DNA of 32,092 nt, from the NCBI GenBank assembly GCA_006844585.1, contig SPJM01000030.1, forward strand, positions 1 to 32,092, written 5' to 3'. The stretch is from Methylococcaceae bacterium (GTDB lineage Bacteria; Pseudomonadota; Gammaproteobacteria; Methylococcales; Methylomonadaceae). A program made the translations under genes and the position numbers. The stretch's first letter is position 1. Each line of letters starts with the position of its first letter. The notes below the pieces were generated by a model. It did no database searches. It worked only from the letters and a program-made list of their open reading frames with translations, and was not told where the DNA came from. This document shows positions 16,950 to 27,178 of this stretch, one piece after another.

Positions 16950-17921
16950 TTAGGCCGCCGCCACGCTTTGATAGACCGTAAACTGGTAAGCGCAATAAAT
17001 AACCAGCAGTATACTCCCTTCGATGCGGTTAATGGAGCCGGTTTTTTTACGATCATAACCCACCACAAATAACAGCAAAGTCAACACCAACATCACGGGA
17101 AAATCTCGGCTTAAGACGCTGTCTTCCACCATTCCCGGGGCAAATAAAGCGGGCATGGAATAAACCGCCAACAAGTTATAAATATTGGAGCCGATCACAT
17201 TGCCCACCGCCAACTCATCTTCATTTTTCAAGACGCTGGATATGGAGGCCGCCAGCTCCGGCAAACTGGTGCCTAAAGCCACAATCGTCAAACCGATAAC
17301 CAAATCGCTGACCCCCAGCGTTTGCGCGATATTAACCGCCGCCCACACTAATAAGCGAGAACTTAACAGCAAACCAATCAAACCCAGTCCAAACAATATC
17401 CAGGCTTTTTTCATCGGCATCGGTTGCGGAATTTCCTGCTCAAGATTATGTTCCAAAGGATCATTGACAATGCGATTGGCTCTGGCTTCGCCAATCAGCC
17501 AGGTTAAAAAGGATACCAACATGAATAATAAGATGACGCCGTCTAAAAACGTCAGCCCGTCAAAAGCCAGTAAATAACTGACCACGCTGATCGCGGTCAA
17601 AATCGGCAATTCCCGTTTCAACAAATTCGACTGAAATGCCAACGGCGATACCAGCGCCGTACACCCTAGAATCAATGCGACATTGGCAATATTGGAACCA
17701 ATCGCGTTACCCACCGCCAAACCGCCGTTTCCTTGTAAAGAAGCAATACTGGAAACCAAAATCTCCGGCGCGGAAGTACCCAGCCCCACGATCGTCAAAC
17801 CGATTAATAAAGGCGAAACGCCAAAGTTTCTGGCAATCGCGGCGGTGCCGTCAACGAACTTATCCGCCGCCAACACTAAAACAGCCAAGCCAACGATTAA
17901 AGCGATAAAATATATGGACAT
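16950..17921 (-). CDS. Calcium/sodium antiporter, YrbG family
   Basis: This 323-residue inner-membrane protein belongs to the Ca2+/cation antiporter family (K+-dependent Na+/Ca2+ exchanger type). It has two inverted halves of five helices. Each carries an alpha repeat: GLTIVGLGTSAPEILVSSIA with GNAIGSNIANVALILG in the first half, and GLTIVALGTSLPELAASISS with GNVIGSNIYNLLAVYS in the second. The acidic residue of SAPE and SLPE is the ion-binding position. It is the first gene of the minus-strand block, two bases before kdsD, matching yrbG-kdsD in enterobacteria. It is divergent from mlaF, as yrbG is in E. coli. Ion specificity is inferred from the family. Confidence 0.92.
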   Translation of the reverse strand: MSIYFIALIVGLAVLVLAADKFVDGTAAIARNFGVSPLLIGLTIVGLGTSAPEILVSSIASLQGNGGLAVGNAIGSNIANVALILGCTALVSPLAFQSNLLKRELPILTAISVVSYLLAFDGLTFLDGVILLFMLVSFLTWLIGEARANRIVNDPLEHNLEQEIPQPMPMKKAWILFGLGLIGLLLSSRLLVWAAVNIAQTLGVSDLVIGLTIVALGTSLPELAASISSVLKNEDELAVGNVIGSNIYNLLAVYSMPALFAPGMVEDSVLSRDFPVMLVLTLLLFVVGYDRKKTGSINRIEGSILLVIYCAYQFTVYQSVAAA

Positions 17922-18118
17922 GTCTTTACAAGGCTTAAAATTTGCTTATTATGGCACGAATTTTAAAAAAAACCTTGTGAAAAAGGCCACCGTTCTTTAT
18001 TTCATTGACTTATCACCCTCAAGTCATAGAAAATGGCAGATTTTCTAAACAAACGTCCGGGAGGCTGTCGGGTTATGGCGATCATAATGAGAGGCGTGAA
18101 AAATCGAGATCATTTGCT

Positions 18119-18949
18119 ATGATTCCGAGCATGGAAAAGCGTGGGCAACCGCAAAACATCGTATCCATCAAAAATCTGTCATTTTCTCGGCATGACAGAA
18201 AGATTTTCGATGACATTTCGCTGCAAATTCCGCGCGGCAAAATCACCGCTATCATGGGACCCAGCGGAACAGGCAAAACCACCTTGTTAAAATTAATCGG
18301 CGGCCAGATCAAGGCGGATCAAGGTGAAATCAAGGTGGACGAACAAGCCATAGGAGAATTATCACTGTCCGGCTTATACGCCTTGCGCAAAAAAATGGGC
18401 ATGTTGTTCCAAAGCGGCGCATTGTTAACCGATTTAACGGTTTACGATAATGTCGCCTTCCCGTTAAGGGAACATACTCGGCTAACCGAATCAATGATTC
18501 GGACTTTGGTGTTAATGAAACTGCAAGCCGTCGGCTTGCGCGGCGCCCGCGATTTAATGCCTAATCAACTTTCCGGCGGCATGGCCAGAAGAGTGGCGTT
18601 GGCCAGGGCAATCGCCTTAGACCCGACGATGATCATGTATGACGAGCCGTTTACCGGACAAGACCCGATTTCGATGGGCGCCTTATTACATTTAATTAAA
18701 ACGCTGAACAATACTTTAGGTCTGACCAGCATTATCGTCTCCCACGATGTGCAGGAAACCGCCGCTATTGCCGATTACATTTTTATATTGGCTAACGGTA
18801 AAATCGTCGACCAGGGAACGCCGCCGCAAATTGCCGACACCCAATCGGACTGGGTTAAACAATTCATGGGCGGCGATGCCGACGGCCCGGTGCGCTTCCA
18901 TTACCCGGCGCCCGATTACGCCGATGACTTGTTAATGCTCGGAAAATAA
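18119..18949 (+). CDS. mlaF: Phospholipid transport ATP-binding protein MlaF
   Basis: MlaF is the ATPase of the MlaFEDB complex, which moves phospholipid between the inner membrane and the periplasm to maintain outer-membrane asymmetry. Counted from the ATG at 18119 the protein is 276 residues, close to the family norm. Walker A GPSGTGKTT is at 47-55. The MLFQSGALLTDLTVYDNVAF stretch, typical of MlaF, follows, then signature LSGGMARR and Walker B MIMYDEPFTGQDP. The frame extends back to 18005, but those residues do not resemble MlaF. ATG 18131 is an alternative. No strong ribosome site decides between them. mlaE follows after 4 bases. Confidence 0.94.
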   Translation: MIPSMEKRGQPQNIVSIKNLSFSRHDRKIFDDISLQIPRGKITAIMGPSGTGKTTLLKLIGGQIKADQGEIKVDEQAIGELSLSGLYALRKKMGMLFQSGALLTDLTVYDNVAFPLREHTRLTESMIRTLVLMKLQAVGLRGARDLMPNQLSGGMARRVALARAIALDPTMIMYDEPFTGQDPISMGALLHLIKTLNNTLGLTSIIVSHDVQETAAIADYIFILANGKIVDQGTPPQIADTQSDWVKQFMGGDADGPVRFHYPAPDYADDLLMLGK

Positions 18950-18953
18950 GCTG

Positions 18954-19736
18954 ATGATTTATTTATTACAACGCCTGGGCCGCACAACCTGCAACAGCCT
19001 GGCCAAAACCGGGCGCAGCGCCTTTTTTCTAGCGCACGGTTTATCCGGCGTTACCGACATCGCTTTGCGCCCTTATTTACTGATTAAGCAACTGTACTCA
19101 GTCGGCGTTCTGACTTTGCTCATTATCACCATTTCCGGACTCTTTGTCGGCATGGTTTTAGGCTTACAAGGCTATTACACGCTGTCCGATTTCGGCGCAG
19201 AAGAATCCTTAGGGGTCATGGTGGCGGCGTCGCTGGTTAGAGAATTAGGTCCAGTAGTTTCCGCTTTGTTATTCGCCGGTCGCGCCGGTTCGGCGTTGAC
19301 CGCTGAAATCGGCTTAATGAAAGCCACCGAACAATTGTCCGGCATGGAAATGATGGCGGTAGACCCGATCAAGCGCATTATTTCCCCGCGCCTGTTCGCC
19401 TGCATCCTATCCGTGCCGCTATTAGCCGCCATCTTCAGCAGTATCGGGGTCATCGGCGGCCACTTAGTCGGCGTCGGCATGCTCAGCGTTGACGAAGGCG
19501 CATTTTGGTCGCAAATGCAGTCCAATATCGATTTTTATGACGATATTGTCAATGGCATCATTAAAAGCGTCGTTTTCGGTTTTATGGTCGCCTGGATCGC
19601 TTTATTTGAAGGTTACGACGCTGTCCCAACCTCCGAAGGGGTCAGCCGAGCCACCACCCGCACCGTAGTCAACTCGTCATTTAGCGTATTGGCTTTGGAT
19701 TTTATTTTAACCGCACTGATGTTTGGAGATATTTAA
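18954..19736 (+). CDS. mlaE: Phospholipid transport permease MlaE
   Basis: MlaE is the integral membrane subunit of the Mla ABC complex. The 260-residue protein matches the MlaE/permease family (PF02405). It has an N-terminal amphipathic segment, then LTLLIITISGLFVGMVLGLQ, the family hallmark LVRELGPVVSALLFAGRAGS, TAEIGLMKATEQLSGMEMMA, and C-terminal helices including VVFGFMVAWIALFEGYDA. The EQLSGMEMMAVDP coupling loop is clear. Five or so membrane helices are visible. One base separates its stop from the mlaD ATG. Confidence 0.95.
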   Translation: MIYLLQRLGRTTCNSLAKTGRSAFFLAHGLSGVTDIALRPYLLIKQLYSVGVLTLLIITISGLFVGMVLGLQGYYTLSDFGAEESLGVMVAASLVRELGPVVSALLFAGRAGSALTAEIGLMKATEQLSGMEMMAVDPIKRIISPRLFACILSVPLLAAIFSSIGVIGGHLVGVGMLSVDEGAFWSQMQSNIDFYDDIVNGIIKSVVFGFMVAWIALFEGYDAVPTSEGVSRATTRTVVNSSFSVLALDFILTALMFGDI

Positions 19737-19737
19737 C

Positions 19738-20202
19738 ATGCAGCATTCCTATACCCAGGACACTTTGGTCGGCCTTTTCGTCGCCTGCGGCATTGGCGCA
19801 TTATTTTTCATGGCTTTACAAGTCAGCAATCTGGGCGCTTATAATCATCAGGAAAGCTACCTCATCACCGCCCGCTTCGAAAACTCCGGCGGTTTAAAAG
19901 TAAAATCGCCGGTATCTGTCGCCGGGGTGCGAATCGGCCGGGTTACCGCCATTACTTTTGACTTGCAAAGCTATGAGTCTGTCGTTGAAATACAAATTGA
20001 AGCAAAATACAATACCCTGCCGGATGACAGCAGCGCCAGCATATTCACCGCCGGCTTACTAGGCGAACAATATATTTCCATAGAGCCGGGCGGTTCGGAA
20101 ACGTATTTGGAAAACAATAGCGAAATTGATCTTACCCAATCCGCCATTGTGCTCGAAGAAGTGATCGGTCAATTCCTGTTTAAAGCGGCGGCGGATGAAT
20201 AA
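19738..20202 (+). CDS. mlaD: Phospholipid-binding MCE protein MlaD
   Basis: MlaD forms a hexameric MCE ring on the periplasmic side of MlaFEB. The 154-residue protein has one N-terminal membrane helix (about 8-28), then the MCE domain: ITARFENSGGLKVKSPVSVA, GVRIGRVTAITFD and GLLGEQYISIEPGG. It ends with AIVLEEVIGQFLF, the pore-loop region. It lacks the roughly 25-residue disordered tail seen in E. coli MlaD (183 residues). Its TAA overlaps the ATG of the STAS gene by one base. mlaC, which normally follows mlaD, is not here. Confidence 0.93.
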   Translation: MQHSYTQDTLVGLFVACGIGALFFMALQVSNLGAYNHQESYLITARFENSGGLKVKSPVSVAGVRIGRVTAITFDLQSYESVVEIQIEAKYNTLPDDSSASIFTAGLLGEQYISIEPGGSETYLENNSEIDLTQSAIVLEEVIGQFLFKAAADE

Positions 20203-20522
20203 TGGCGGATTTGCAGATTGTCGAACAAACCAAGGGGGATTTCACGGTAAGCGGCGACATGACCTTCCCTTTAATCAGCCGAAAAACCGTCAGCATGATC
20301 AATTTCGACGGCGATACAGACAGTTACAGGATTGATTTAGCCAAGGTTGACAATGCCGACAGCGCCGGTTTGGCGCTGCTGGTGGAATGGATCAGACAAA
20401 GTAAAAAACAGGCCAAGGCGATTTCATTCGAAAACATTCCCGAACAATTAACCGCCCTGGCCAAACTCAGCGGTTTTAACAATATCGCTTTTTTCAAAGA
20501 TTTAGTTAGCAAAAACAAGTAA
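20202..20522 (+). CDS. mlaB: STAS-domain protein MlaB
   Basis: MlaB is a small cytosolic STAS protein that binds MlaF and is needed for complex assembly and activity. The 106-residue protein has the STAS pattern: FTVSGDMTFPLISR, then YRIDLAKVDNADSAGLALLV with the loop D-S-A-G, then a helix WIRQSKKQAKAISFENIPEQ and LTALAKLSGF. The DSAG loop is where STAS proteins contact partners. It overlaps mlaD by one base (TAATG) and precedes murA by 15 bases. In many relatives a bolA/ibaG gene stands between mlaB and murA; none is present. Confidence 0.9.
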   Translation: MADLQIVEQTKGDFTVSGDMTFPLISRKTVSMINFDGDTDSYRIDLAKVDNADSAGLALLVEWIRQSKKQAKAISFENIPEQLTALAKLSGFNNIAFFKDLVSKNK

Positions 20523-21803
<1,281 letters not shown>

Positions 21804-21811
21804 GAAAAACA

Positions 21812-22447
21812 ATGTTAACAATCGCAGTTTCTAAAGGACGCATCTACGAAGATGCGCTGCCATTATTGGAAGAAGCCGGCATCGTGCCGATAGATGATCC
21901 GAAAAAAAGCCGCAAGCTGATTTTACAAACCAGTCGCGAAGATGTGCGCCTGGTGATTATCAGAGCCACTGACGTGCCGACTTTCGTCGAATACGGCGCC
22001 GCCGATATGGGCATCGCAGGTAAAGATGTATTATTGGAGCATGGCGCGGAAAATTTATATGAACCGCTGGATTTAGGCATTGCCGGTTGTCGCCTGATGA
22101 CCGCCGCCCCGGTCGGCGCCCCGCCGATCAGCGGACGCATCCGGGTAGCCACCAAATATGTGAAAACCGCGCAGAGTTATTTTGCTGACTTGGGCATACA
22201 AGCGGAAATCATTAAGCTGTACGGATCTATGGAATTAGCGCCGCTAGTCAGTCTGGCCGATTGTATTGTGGATTTGGTGGACACCGGCAACACCTTAAAA
22301 GCCAACGGCCTTGAAGCGCGCGATTTAATCACCCATATCACTTCGCGTTTAGTGGTTAACAAAGCATCGATGAAAATGAAGCACCGTGATATTCAGCCTT
22401 TGTTAGATCAATTTGAAGTCACTTTGCAACAACGCAATAACAGTTAG
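21812..22447 (+). CDS. hisG: ATP phosphoribosyltransferase, short form HisG
   Basis: HisG condenses ATP and PRPP in the first step of histidine synthesis. At 211 residues this is the short form (HisG-S), which lacks the C-terminal regulatory ACT-like domain. It needs the HisZ subunit, a histidyl-tRNA-synthetase paralogue, for activity and feedback control. Visible family features are [20 protein letters not shown], the [11 protein letters not shown] substrate loop and the PRPP-binding [14 protein letters not shown]. hisZ is not in this window and must lie elsewhere if the pathway works. An AGGA site stands about eight bases before the ATG; hisD follows after 7 bases. Confidence 0.96.
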   Translation: MLTIAVSKGRIYEDALPLLEEAGIVPIDDPKKSRKLILQTSREDVRLVIIRATDVPTFVEYGAADMGIAGKDVLLEHGAENLYEPLDLGIAGCRLMTAAPVGAPPISGRIRVATKYVKTAQSYFADLGIQAEIIKLYGSMELAPLVSLADCIVDLVDTGNTLKANGLEARDLITHITSRLVVNKASMKMKHRDIQPLLDQFEVTLQQRNNS

Positions 22448-22454
22448 GTTATTT

Positions 22455-23768
22455 ATGTCAGCAATCAGCATCACTCGCCTGGACAGTCAGGCCGACAACT
22501 TTAATCAGCAATTACAAGCGCAATTGGCTTGGGATGAAAGCGACGATTTAAGCGTTCATCAGCGGGTGCTTGAAATTATTGCCGAAGTGAGAAAAAACGG
22601 CGACAAAGCGGTTATTGAATACAGCAATCGTTTCGATCAATGTCAATTCAAAAAACCGTCTGATCTGCAACTGGACCCGGCCAAATTAAAACAAGCCTGG
22701 GACAGCCTCAGCGCGGAAAAAGCCGATGCTTTACAAACCGCCGCCAACCGCATTCGCGCTTATGCCGAAGAACAAAAAATGCAATCCTGGCAATATACCG
22801 AGGAAGACGGTACGGTTTTAGGCCAAAAAGTCACCGCTTTAGATAGGGCGGGGCTTTATGTGCCCGGCGGCAAAGCCTCATATCCGTCTTCAGTGCTAAT
22901 GAACGCCATTCCCGCCAAAGTTGCCGGGGTCGGCGAGTTGATTATGGTAGTTCCGACACCGGCCGGCGAAACCAACCCCATGGTATTGGCCGCCGCTTAC
23001 TTGGCGGGAGTCGATAAAGTATTTACCATCGGCGGGGCGCAAGCTGTCGCCGCTTTGGCTTACGGCACCGCATCCATCCCGGCGGTTGATAAAATAGTCG
23101 GACCCGGCAATATTTATGTCGCCACCGCCAAAAAAATGGTATTCGGACAAGTGGGAATAGATATGATCGCAGGCCCTTCGGAAATTCTGGTGATCTGCGA
23201 CGGCCAAACCAACCCGGACTGGATCGCGATGGATTTGTTCTCCCAAGCCGAGCATGATGAAAACGCACAAGCGATTTTGATTTCCGATGATTCGGCCTTT
23301 TTAGAGAGCGTTGAACAATCCATTAATAAGTTATTGCCGGAAATGGAGCGCGCCGAAATTATTCGCGCATCCTTGCAAAGTCGCGGCGTACTGATTAAAG
23401 TTGCCGATTTGAATGAGGCGGCTGAAGTCGCCAATCAAATCGCGCCGGAACATCTGGAATTATCGGTCGCCGACCCGGAGACTTTAAACCGGAAAATCCG
23501 CAACGCCGGCGCAATATTCATGGGGCGTTACACAGCCGAAGCTCTGGGCGATTATTGCGCCGGACCCAATCATGTTTTACCGACTTCCAGCACGGCGAGA
23601 TATTCTTCGCCATTGGGCGTTTATGATTTCCAAAAACGCTCTAGCATTATTAATTGCTCTGCACAAGGCGCGGACAAACTGGGGAAAACCGCATCCGTTC
23701 TAGCTAGAGGCGAAAGCTTAACCGCTCACGCCCGTTCTGCGGAATATAGAATTAAGGAACGTACATGA
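22455..23768 (+). CDS. hisD: Histidinol dehydrogenase HisD
   Basis: HisD oxidises histidinol to histidine in two NAD+-dependent steps and uses Zn2+. The 437-residue protein shows [33 protein letters not shown] and [16 protein letters not shown]. The active-site GPSEILVI, the zinc-binding FSQAEHDE, and the C-terminal [13 protein letters not shown] with nearby zinc ligands also fit. The frame extends upstream to 22413 inside hisG; the ATG at 22455 (MSAISITRL) with AGG six bases upstream is preferred. The last codons (KERT-stop) lie within the left end of palindromic element B, so the C-terminus may have been altered by its insertion. Confidence 0.97.
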   Translation: MSAISITRLDSQADNFNQQLQAQLAWDESDDLSVHQRVLEIIAEVRKNGDKAVIEYSNRFDQCQFKKPSDLQLDPAKLKQAWDSLSAEKADALQTAANRIRAYAEEQKMQSWQYTEEDGTVLGQKVTALDRAGLYVPGGKASYPSSVLMNAIPAKVAGVGELIMVVPTPAGETNPMVLAAAYLAGVDKVFTIGGAQAVAALAYGTASIPAVDKIVGPGNIYVATAKKMVFGQVGIDMIAGPSEILVICDGQTNPDWIAMDLFSQAEHDENAQAILISDDSAFLESVEQSINKLLPEMERAEIIRASLQSRGVLIKVADLNEAAEVANQIAPEHLELSVADPETLNRKIRNAGAIFMGRYTAEALGDYCAGPNHVLPTSSTARYSSPLGVYDFQKRSSIINCSAQGADKLGKTASVLARGESLTAHARSAEYRIKERT

Positions 23769-23912
23769 AATTACTTGAACATTTGACTTGTCTTTTTTCT
23801 CGTCTTCGGCGTTGCACAAACAGTTACATAGCTTGCTATGCGCCTGTTTGTGCGTCTTGAATACGAAAAAAAATCCTGCGCCAAATGCCCAATTTATTTC
23901 ATTCCCGTTCCT
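23755..23912. repeat. 158-bp palindromic element, copy B
   Basis: This copy is the same length as element A, with the same AGGAACG...CGTTCCT ends, the same 40-base core (23815-23854) at the same offset of 60 bases, and a shared 19-base right end. The outer 24-base arms match at 18 of 24. The middle arms differ in sequence from copy A yet still largely pair with each other, so structure seems to be kept. It fills the hisD-hisC gap and its left end supplies the last codons of hisD. The frame of hisC runs back through it but is not expected to be translated. Confidence 0.85.
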
Positions 23913-23943
23913 AAATAAACCAGTCATCAAAAATTTAACGGAT

Positions 23944-25023
23944 ATGTCTCAGAATTTAATCCATTCATTATTTAGAAAAGAAGTGCTGGCCATGTCGGCT
24001 TACCCGGTCGCCGATCCGGGCAAATTGATAAAACTGGACGCTATGGAAAATCCTTATCAATGGCCTGAACAGGCGCTTGAACAATGGCTGAAAACCATTA
24101 AAAACAGTCCGTTAAACCGCTACCCTGATCCGCAGGCCAAATCCTTAGCCGCCGTCCTGAAAACGCTTTATCAGGTTCCAACGGAAAGCGAACTTATTTT
24201 GGGCAACGGCTCAGATGAGATCATTCAAATCCTGTTAATGGCCTTAGCGCCGGACGCACATATCGTCACGCCGGAGCCGGGTTTCGTCATGTACAAGCAA
24301 ATCGCCCGTAGTTTAGGGCTGAATTACCACGGCATTGCATTGAATGCTGAGGATTTTTCCTTAGACATGCCCGCCATGCTGGCGGCGATTGAACAATATA
24401 ATCCCGCTTTGATTTTTCTGGCTTACCCGAACAATCCGACCGGTAATTTGTTTTCCGAACAACAAATAAAAATCTTGTTGCAAGCGACTGAAGGATTAGT
24501 GGTTATCGATGAAGCTTATGCCCCCTTCACCGACGCCACATTCATGCAATCGCTGACAGACTATCCGAATTTACTGGTCATGCGCACGGTTTCTAAACTG
24601 GGTTTGGCCGGATTACGGTTGGGCTATATGGTTGGCGATAAAAACATTATCGCCGAGCTGGATAAAATCCGTCTGCCCTATAATATAAACATACTGACCC
24701 AAATAACAACAGAATTCGCTTTGCAACACGGCGATTTTTTGACCCGGCAAACTCAAACCCTAAGACAAGAGCGCGACGCTTTACTGCAACAATTACTACA
24801 AATCGAACAAATCAAAGCATTTCCAAGTTCAGCAAATTTTATTTTGTTTAAGTCCTTAAACAAAGACGCGTCTGCAGTTTTTGAATCAATCAGAAACCAG
24901 GGCATTTTGATTAAAAACATGTCTGCTCACCACCCATTATTGGAAAACTGTTTACGGGTCACTATCGGCACAGAACAAGAAAATGCATTGTTTTTAAGCG
25001 CATTGAAAAAAGCATTGCACTAA
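23944..25023 (+). CDS. hisC: Histidinol-phosphate aminotransferase HisC
   Basis: HisC is a PLP-dependent class II aminotransferase that makes histidinol phosphate from imidazole-acetol phosphate and glutamate. From the ATG at 23944 the protein is 359 residues, the family norm. It has LDAMENPY, NRYPDPQAKSLA, LGNGSDEIIQ, YPNNPTGN and the Schiff-base lysine Lys218 in RTVSKLGLAGLRLGYMVG. The open frame extends to 23788 through palindromic element B, but MSQNLIHSLFRKEVLAMSAY is the natural N-terminus. The ribosome site is weak. The element between hisD and hisC may affect co-transcription. Confidence 0.96.
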   Translation: MSQNLIHSLFRKEVLAMSAYPVADPGKLIKLDAMENPYQWPEQALEQWLKTIKNSPLNRYPDPQAKSLAAVLKTLYQVPTESELILGNGSDEIIQILLMALAPDAHIVTPEPGFVMYKQIARSLGLNYHGIALNAEDFSLDMPAMLAAIEQYNPALIFLAYPNNPTGNLFSEQQIKILLQATEGLVVIDEAYAPFTDATFMQSLTDYPNLLVMRTVSKLGLAGLRLGYMVGDKNIIAELDKIRLPYNINILTQITTEFALQHGDFLTRQTQTLRQERDALLQQLLQIEQIKAFPSSANFILFKSLNKDASAVFESIRNQGILIKNMSAHHPLLENCLRVTIGTEQENALFLSALKKALH

Positions 25024-25182
25024 TATGGTTTTTTCAATGCACCAATGTTGCCCGCTAATCCGGGCTAACGATTAATTTCCATTTACAGCTTCAATATTCC
25101 CAAACAGTAAGGTATATTGAGCCTGTTAATAAAAATAACGATGCGGAAATACCGCGTCACATAACAAACAGGAGCGTTACAT

Positions 25183-25782
25183 ATGTATAGTGAAGGCGTC
25201 GATAATTCTAAACGCCAGTTTCTGACCTCGGCTTTGACCGTGGTTGGCGCCGTAGGTACAGGCTTCATCGCTGTACCCTTCCTCTCCCAAATGCAGCCCA
25301 GTACAAAAGCAATGGCGGCGGGAGCTCCGGTTGAAGTGGATCTCAGCAAAATGGAACCCGGTCAAATGATCCGGGTGGCATGGCGCGGTAAACCGGTATG
25401 GGTTCTTAATAGAACTCCGGAGGTGCTGGAAACTTTGGCGACATTGGACGATAAACTTGCAGACCCGTTATCTAACGAATCCATACAACCCGAAGACAGT
25501 AAAAATCCCATGCGCGCGATCAAGCCTGAGATTTTTGTTGCAGTCGGTTTATGCACTCACTTGGGTTGTTCTCCGACATTCCGTCCGGAAATCGGCCCAT
25601 CAGATTTAGGCGATGAATGGAAAGGCGGTTTTTTCTGTCCTTGTCATGGCTCCTGGTTTGATCTGGCCGGTCGCGTCTATCGCGGCGTACCGGCGCCGAC
25701 CAACCTGGAAGTCCCACCTTACCGCTATATCAATGACAATCTGATTATTGTCGGTGAAGAACAACAGGAGGCTGCGGCATGA
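25183..25782 (+). CDS. petA: Ubiquinol-cytochrome c reductase Rieske iron-sulfur subunit
   Basis: This is the [2Fe-2S] subunit of the cytochrome bc1 complex, which takes electrons from ubiquinol at the Qo site. The 199-residue protein has the two cluster motifs CTHLGC (124-129) and CPCHGS (152-157), separated as in the bc1 family. The N-terminus NSKRQFLTSALTVVGAVG resembles a Tat signal with Lys-Arg in place of the twin arginines and would remain as the membrane anchor. A GGAG site lies about eight bases before the ATG. The 159-base gap after hisC must hold the promoter of the pet operon. It overlaps petB by four bases (ATGA). Confidence 0.96.
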   Translation: MYSEGVDNSKRQFLTSALTVVGAVGTGFIAVPFLSQMQPSTKAMAAGAPVEVDLSKMEPGQMIRVAWRGKPVWVLNRTPEVLETLATLDDKLADPLSNESIQPEDSKNPMRAIKPEIFVAVGLCTHLGCSPTFRPEIGPSDLGDEWKGGFFCPCHGSWFDLAGRVYRGVPAPTNLEVPPYRYINDNLIIVGEEQQEAAA

Positions 25783-27176
25783 AGCATAAAATCACTGAAT
25801 GCACGGATTGGTTTTTAGACCGGTTTCCATTAACAAAGTTATGGAATGACCATATGGCGCATTATTATGCGCCGAAAAACTTTAATATTTGGTATTTTTT
25901 CGGTTCATTGGCGTTATTCGTTTTGGTCATGCAATTGGTCACCGGCATCCTGCTGACCATGAACTACAAACCCGATGCTGATCTGGCTTTTGATTCCGTA
26001 GAATATATTATGCGCGATGTCAATTGGGGCTGGCTGGTTCGATACATGCACTCCACCGGCGCCTCAGCGTTTTTCATTATCGTTTATCTACATATGTTTC
26101 GCGGAATAGTCTACGGCTCTTTCAAACAGCCGCGCGAATTGATCTGGATCTTCGGTATGCTGATCTTCGTCGCCTTGATGGCGGAAGCCTTCATGGGCTA
26201 TTTATTGCCTTGGGGACAAATGTCTTATTGGGGCGCTCAGGTCATTATCTCTTTATTCAGCGCGATTCCGGTAATCGGCGATGATTTATCATTATGGGTG
26301 CGCGGCGACTATGTGGTCTCAGACGCCACCTTAAACCGCTTTTTTGCATTCCATGTTATCGCGGTGCCTTTAGTTTTGATTATTCTGGTATTTTTACATA
26401 TCGTCGCCTTGCACGAAGTCGGCTCCAACAACCCGGACGGTATTGATATCAAAGCATCTAAAGACCCTTACGGGGTTCCGGTAGACGGCATTCCTTTCCA
26501 CCCTTATTACACAGTAAAAGATATCGTCGGCATCGGCGTTTTCATGTTCTTTTTCGCGGTGGTGGTGTTTTATATGCCTGAACTGGGCGGCTACTTTTTA
26601 GAAGACGCCAACTTTATTCCGGCCGACCCTTTAAAAACGCCTGAACATATCGCTCCGGTTTGGTATTTCACCCCTTTCTATGCGATTTTAAGAGCGGTGC
26701 CGGATAAATTCGCCGGGGTTATCGCCATGGGCGGCGCAATTGTAGTCTTGTTTCTACTGCCTTGGCTGGATAGAAGCCCGGTTAAATCAATACGCTATCG
26801 CGGCGGCATATACAAAAAAGCTGTGCTGTTATTTGTCATCAGCTTTATCGGCCTGGGCTACTTAGGCACGCAACCGGCAACCCCGACAGCGACCATGTTT
26901 GCAAGAGTTTTGACAGCTGTTTATTTCGGTTTCTTTTTGTTAATGCCGCTGTATACCCGTTGGGAAAAATTCAAAGAAATTCCGAATCGCTTGACCGAAC
27001 AACCTAGTCTGGAAGACCGCTTACCTGGCTGGATTGCCGCCGCCGATGAAATGGTTCCTAAGACGCCGGTAACGGATGAGCAAGGACAAACCGTGGAAAA
27101 AAGAAGGCCGAACACTGCTGCGATTGGCAAAGTATTGGTTCGTAATGCAAAAAAATTAAAAGAAAGCCTTGATTAA
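25779..27176 (+). CDS. petB: Cytochrome b of the bc1 complex, with C-terminal extension
   Basis: Cytochrome b carries both b hemes and forms the Qo and Qi sites. The 465-residue protein has the four heme-ligand histidines: in RYMHSTGAS and IVYLHMFRG (helix B), and in FAFHVIAV and VFLHIVALHEVGSNNP (helix D). The Qo motif reads PVWY, in APVWYFTPFYAILRA, rather than the classical PEWY; this variant is known in some proteobacteria. After the last membrane helix and KEIPNRLT there are about 59 extra residues (EQPSLEDRLPGW... to the C-terminus), polar and Lys-rich, probably cytoplasmic. Many bacterial cytochrome b proteins end near 400-405 residues, so the tail is unusual. petC starts three bases later. 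Confidence 0.96.
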   Translation: MKHKITECTDWFLDRFPLTKLWNDHMAHYYAPKNFNIWYFFGSLALFVLVMQLVTGILLTMNYKPDADLAFDSVEYIMRDVNWGWLVRYMHSTGASAFFIIVYLHMFRGIVYGSFKQPRELIWIFGMLIFVALMAEAFMGYLLPWGQMSYWGAQVIISLFSAIPVIGDDLSLWVRGDYVVSDATLNRFFAFHVIAVPLVLIILVFLHIVALHEVGSNNPDGIDIKASKDPYGVPVDGIPFHPYYTVKDIVGIGVFMFFFAVVVFYMPELGGYFLEDANFIPADPLKTPEHIAPVWYFTPFYAILRAVPDKFAGVIAMGGAIVVLFLLPWLDRSPVKSIRYRGGIYKKAVLLFVISFIGLGYLGTQPATPTATMFARVLTAVYFGFFLLMPLYTRWEKFKEIPNRLTEQPSLEDRLPGWIAAADEMVPKTPVTDEQGQTVEKRRPNTAAIGKVLVRNAKKLKESLD

Positions 27177-27178
27177 CT

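Noticed and set aside
23788-23943. Upstream extension of the hisC frame
   Set aside because: It reads through the palindromic element and does not resemble HisC; the ATG at 23944 gives the family-typical N-terminus.
25050-25065. GCCCG/CGGGC hairpin after hisC
   Set aside because: Only five base pairs and no U-run; too weak to call a terminator.
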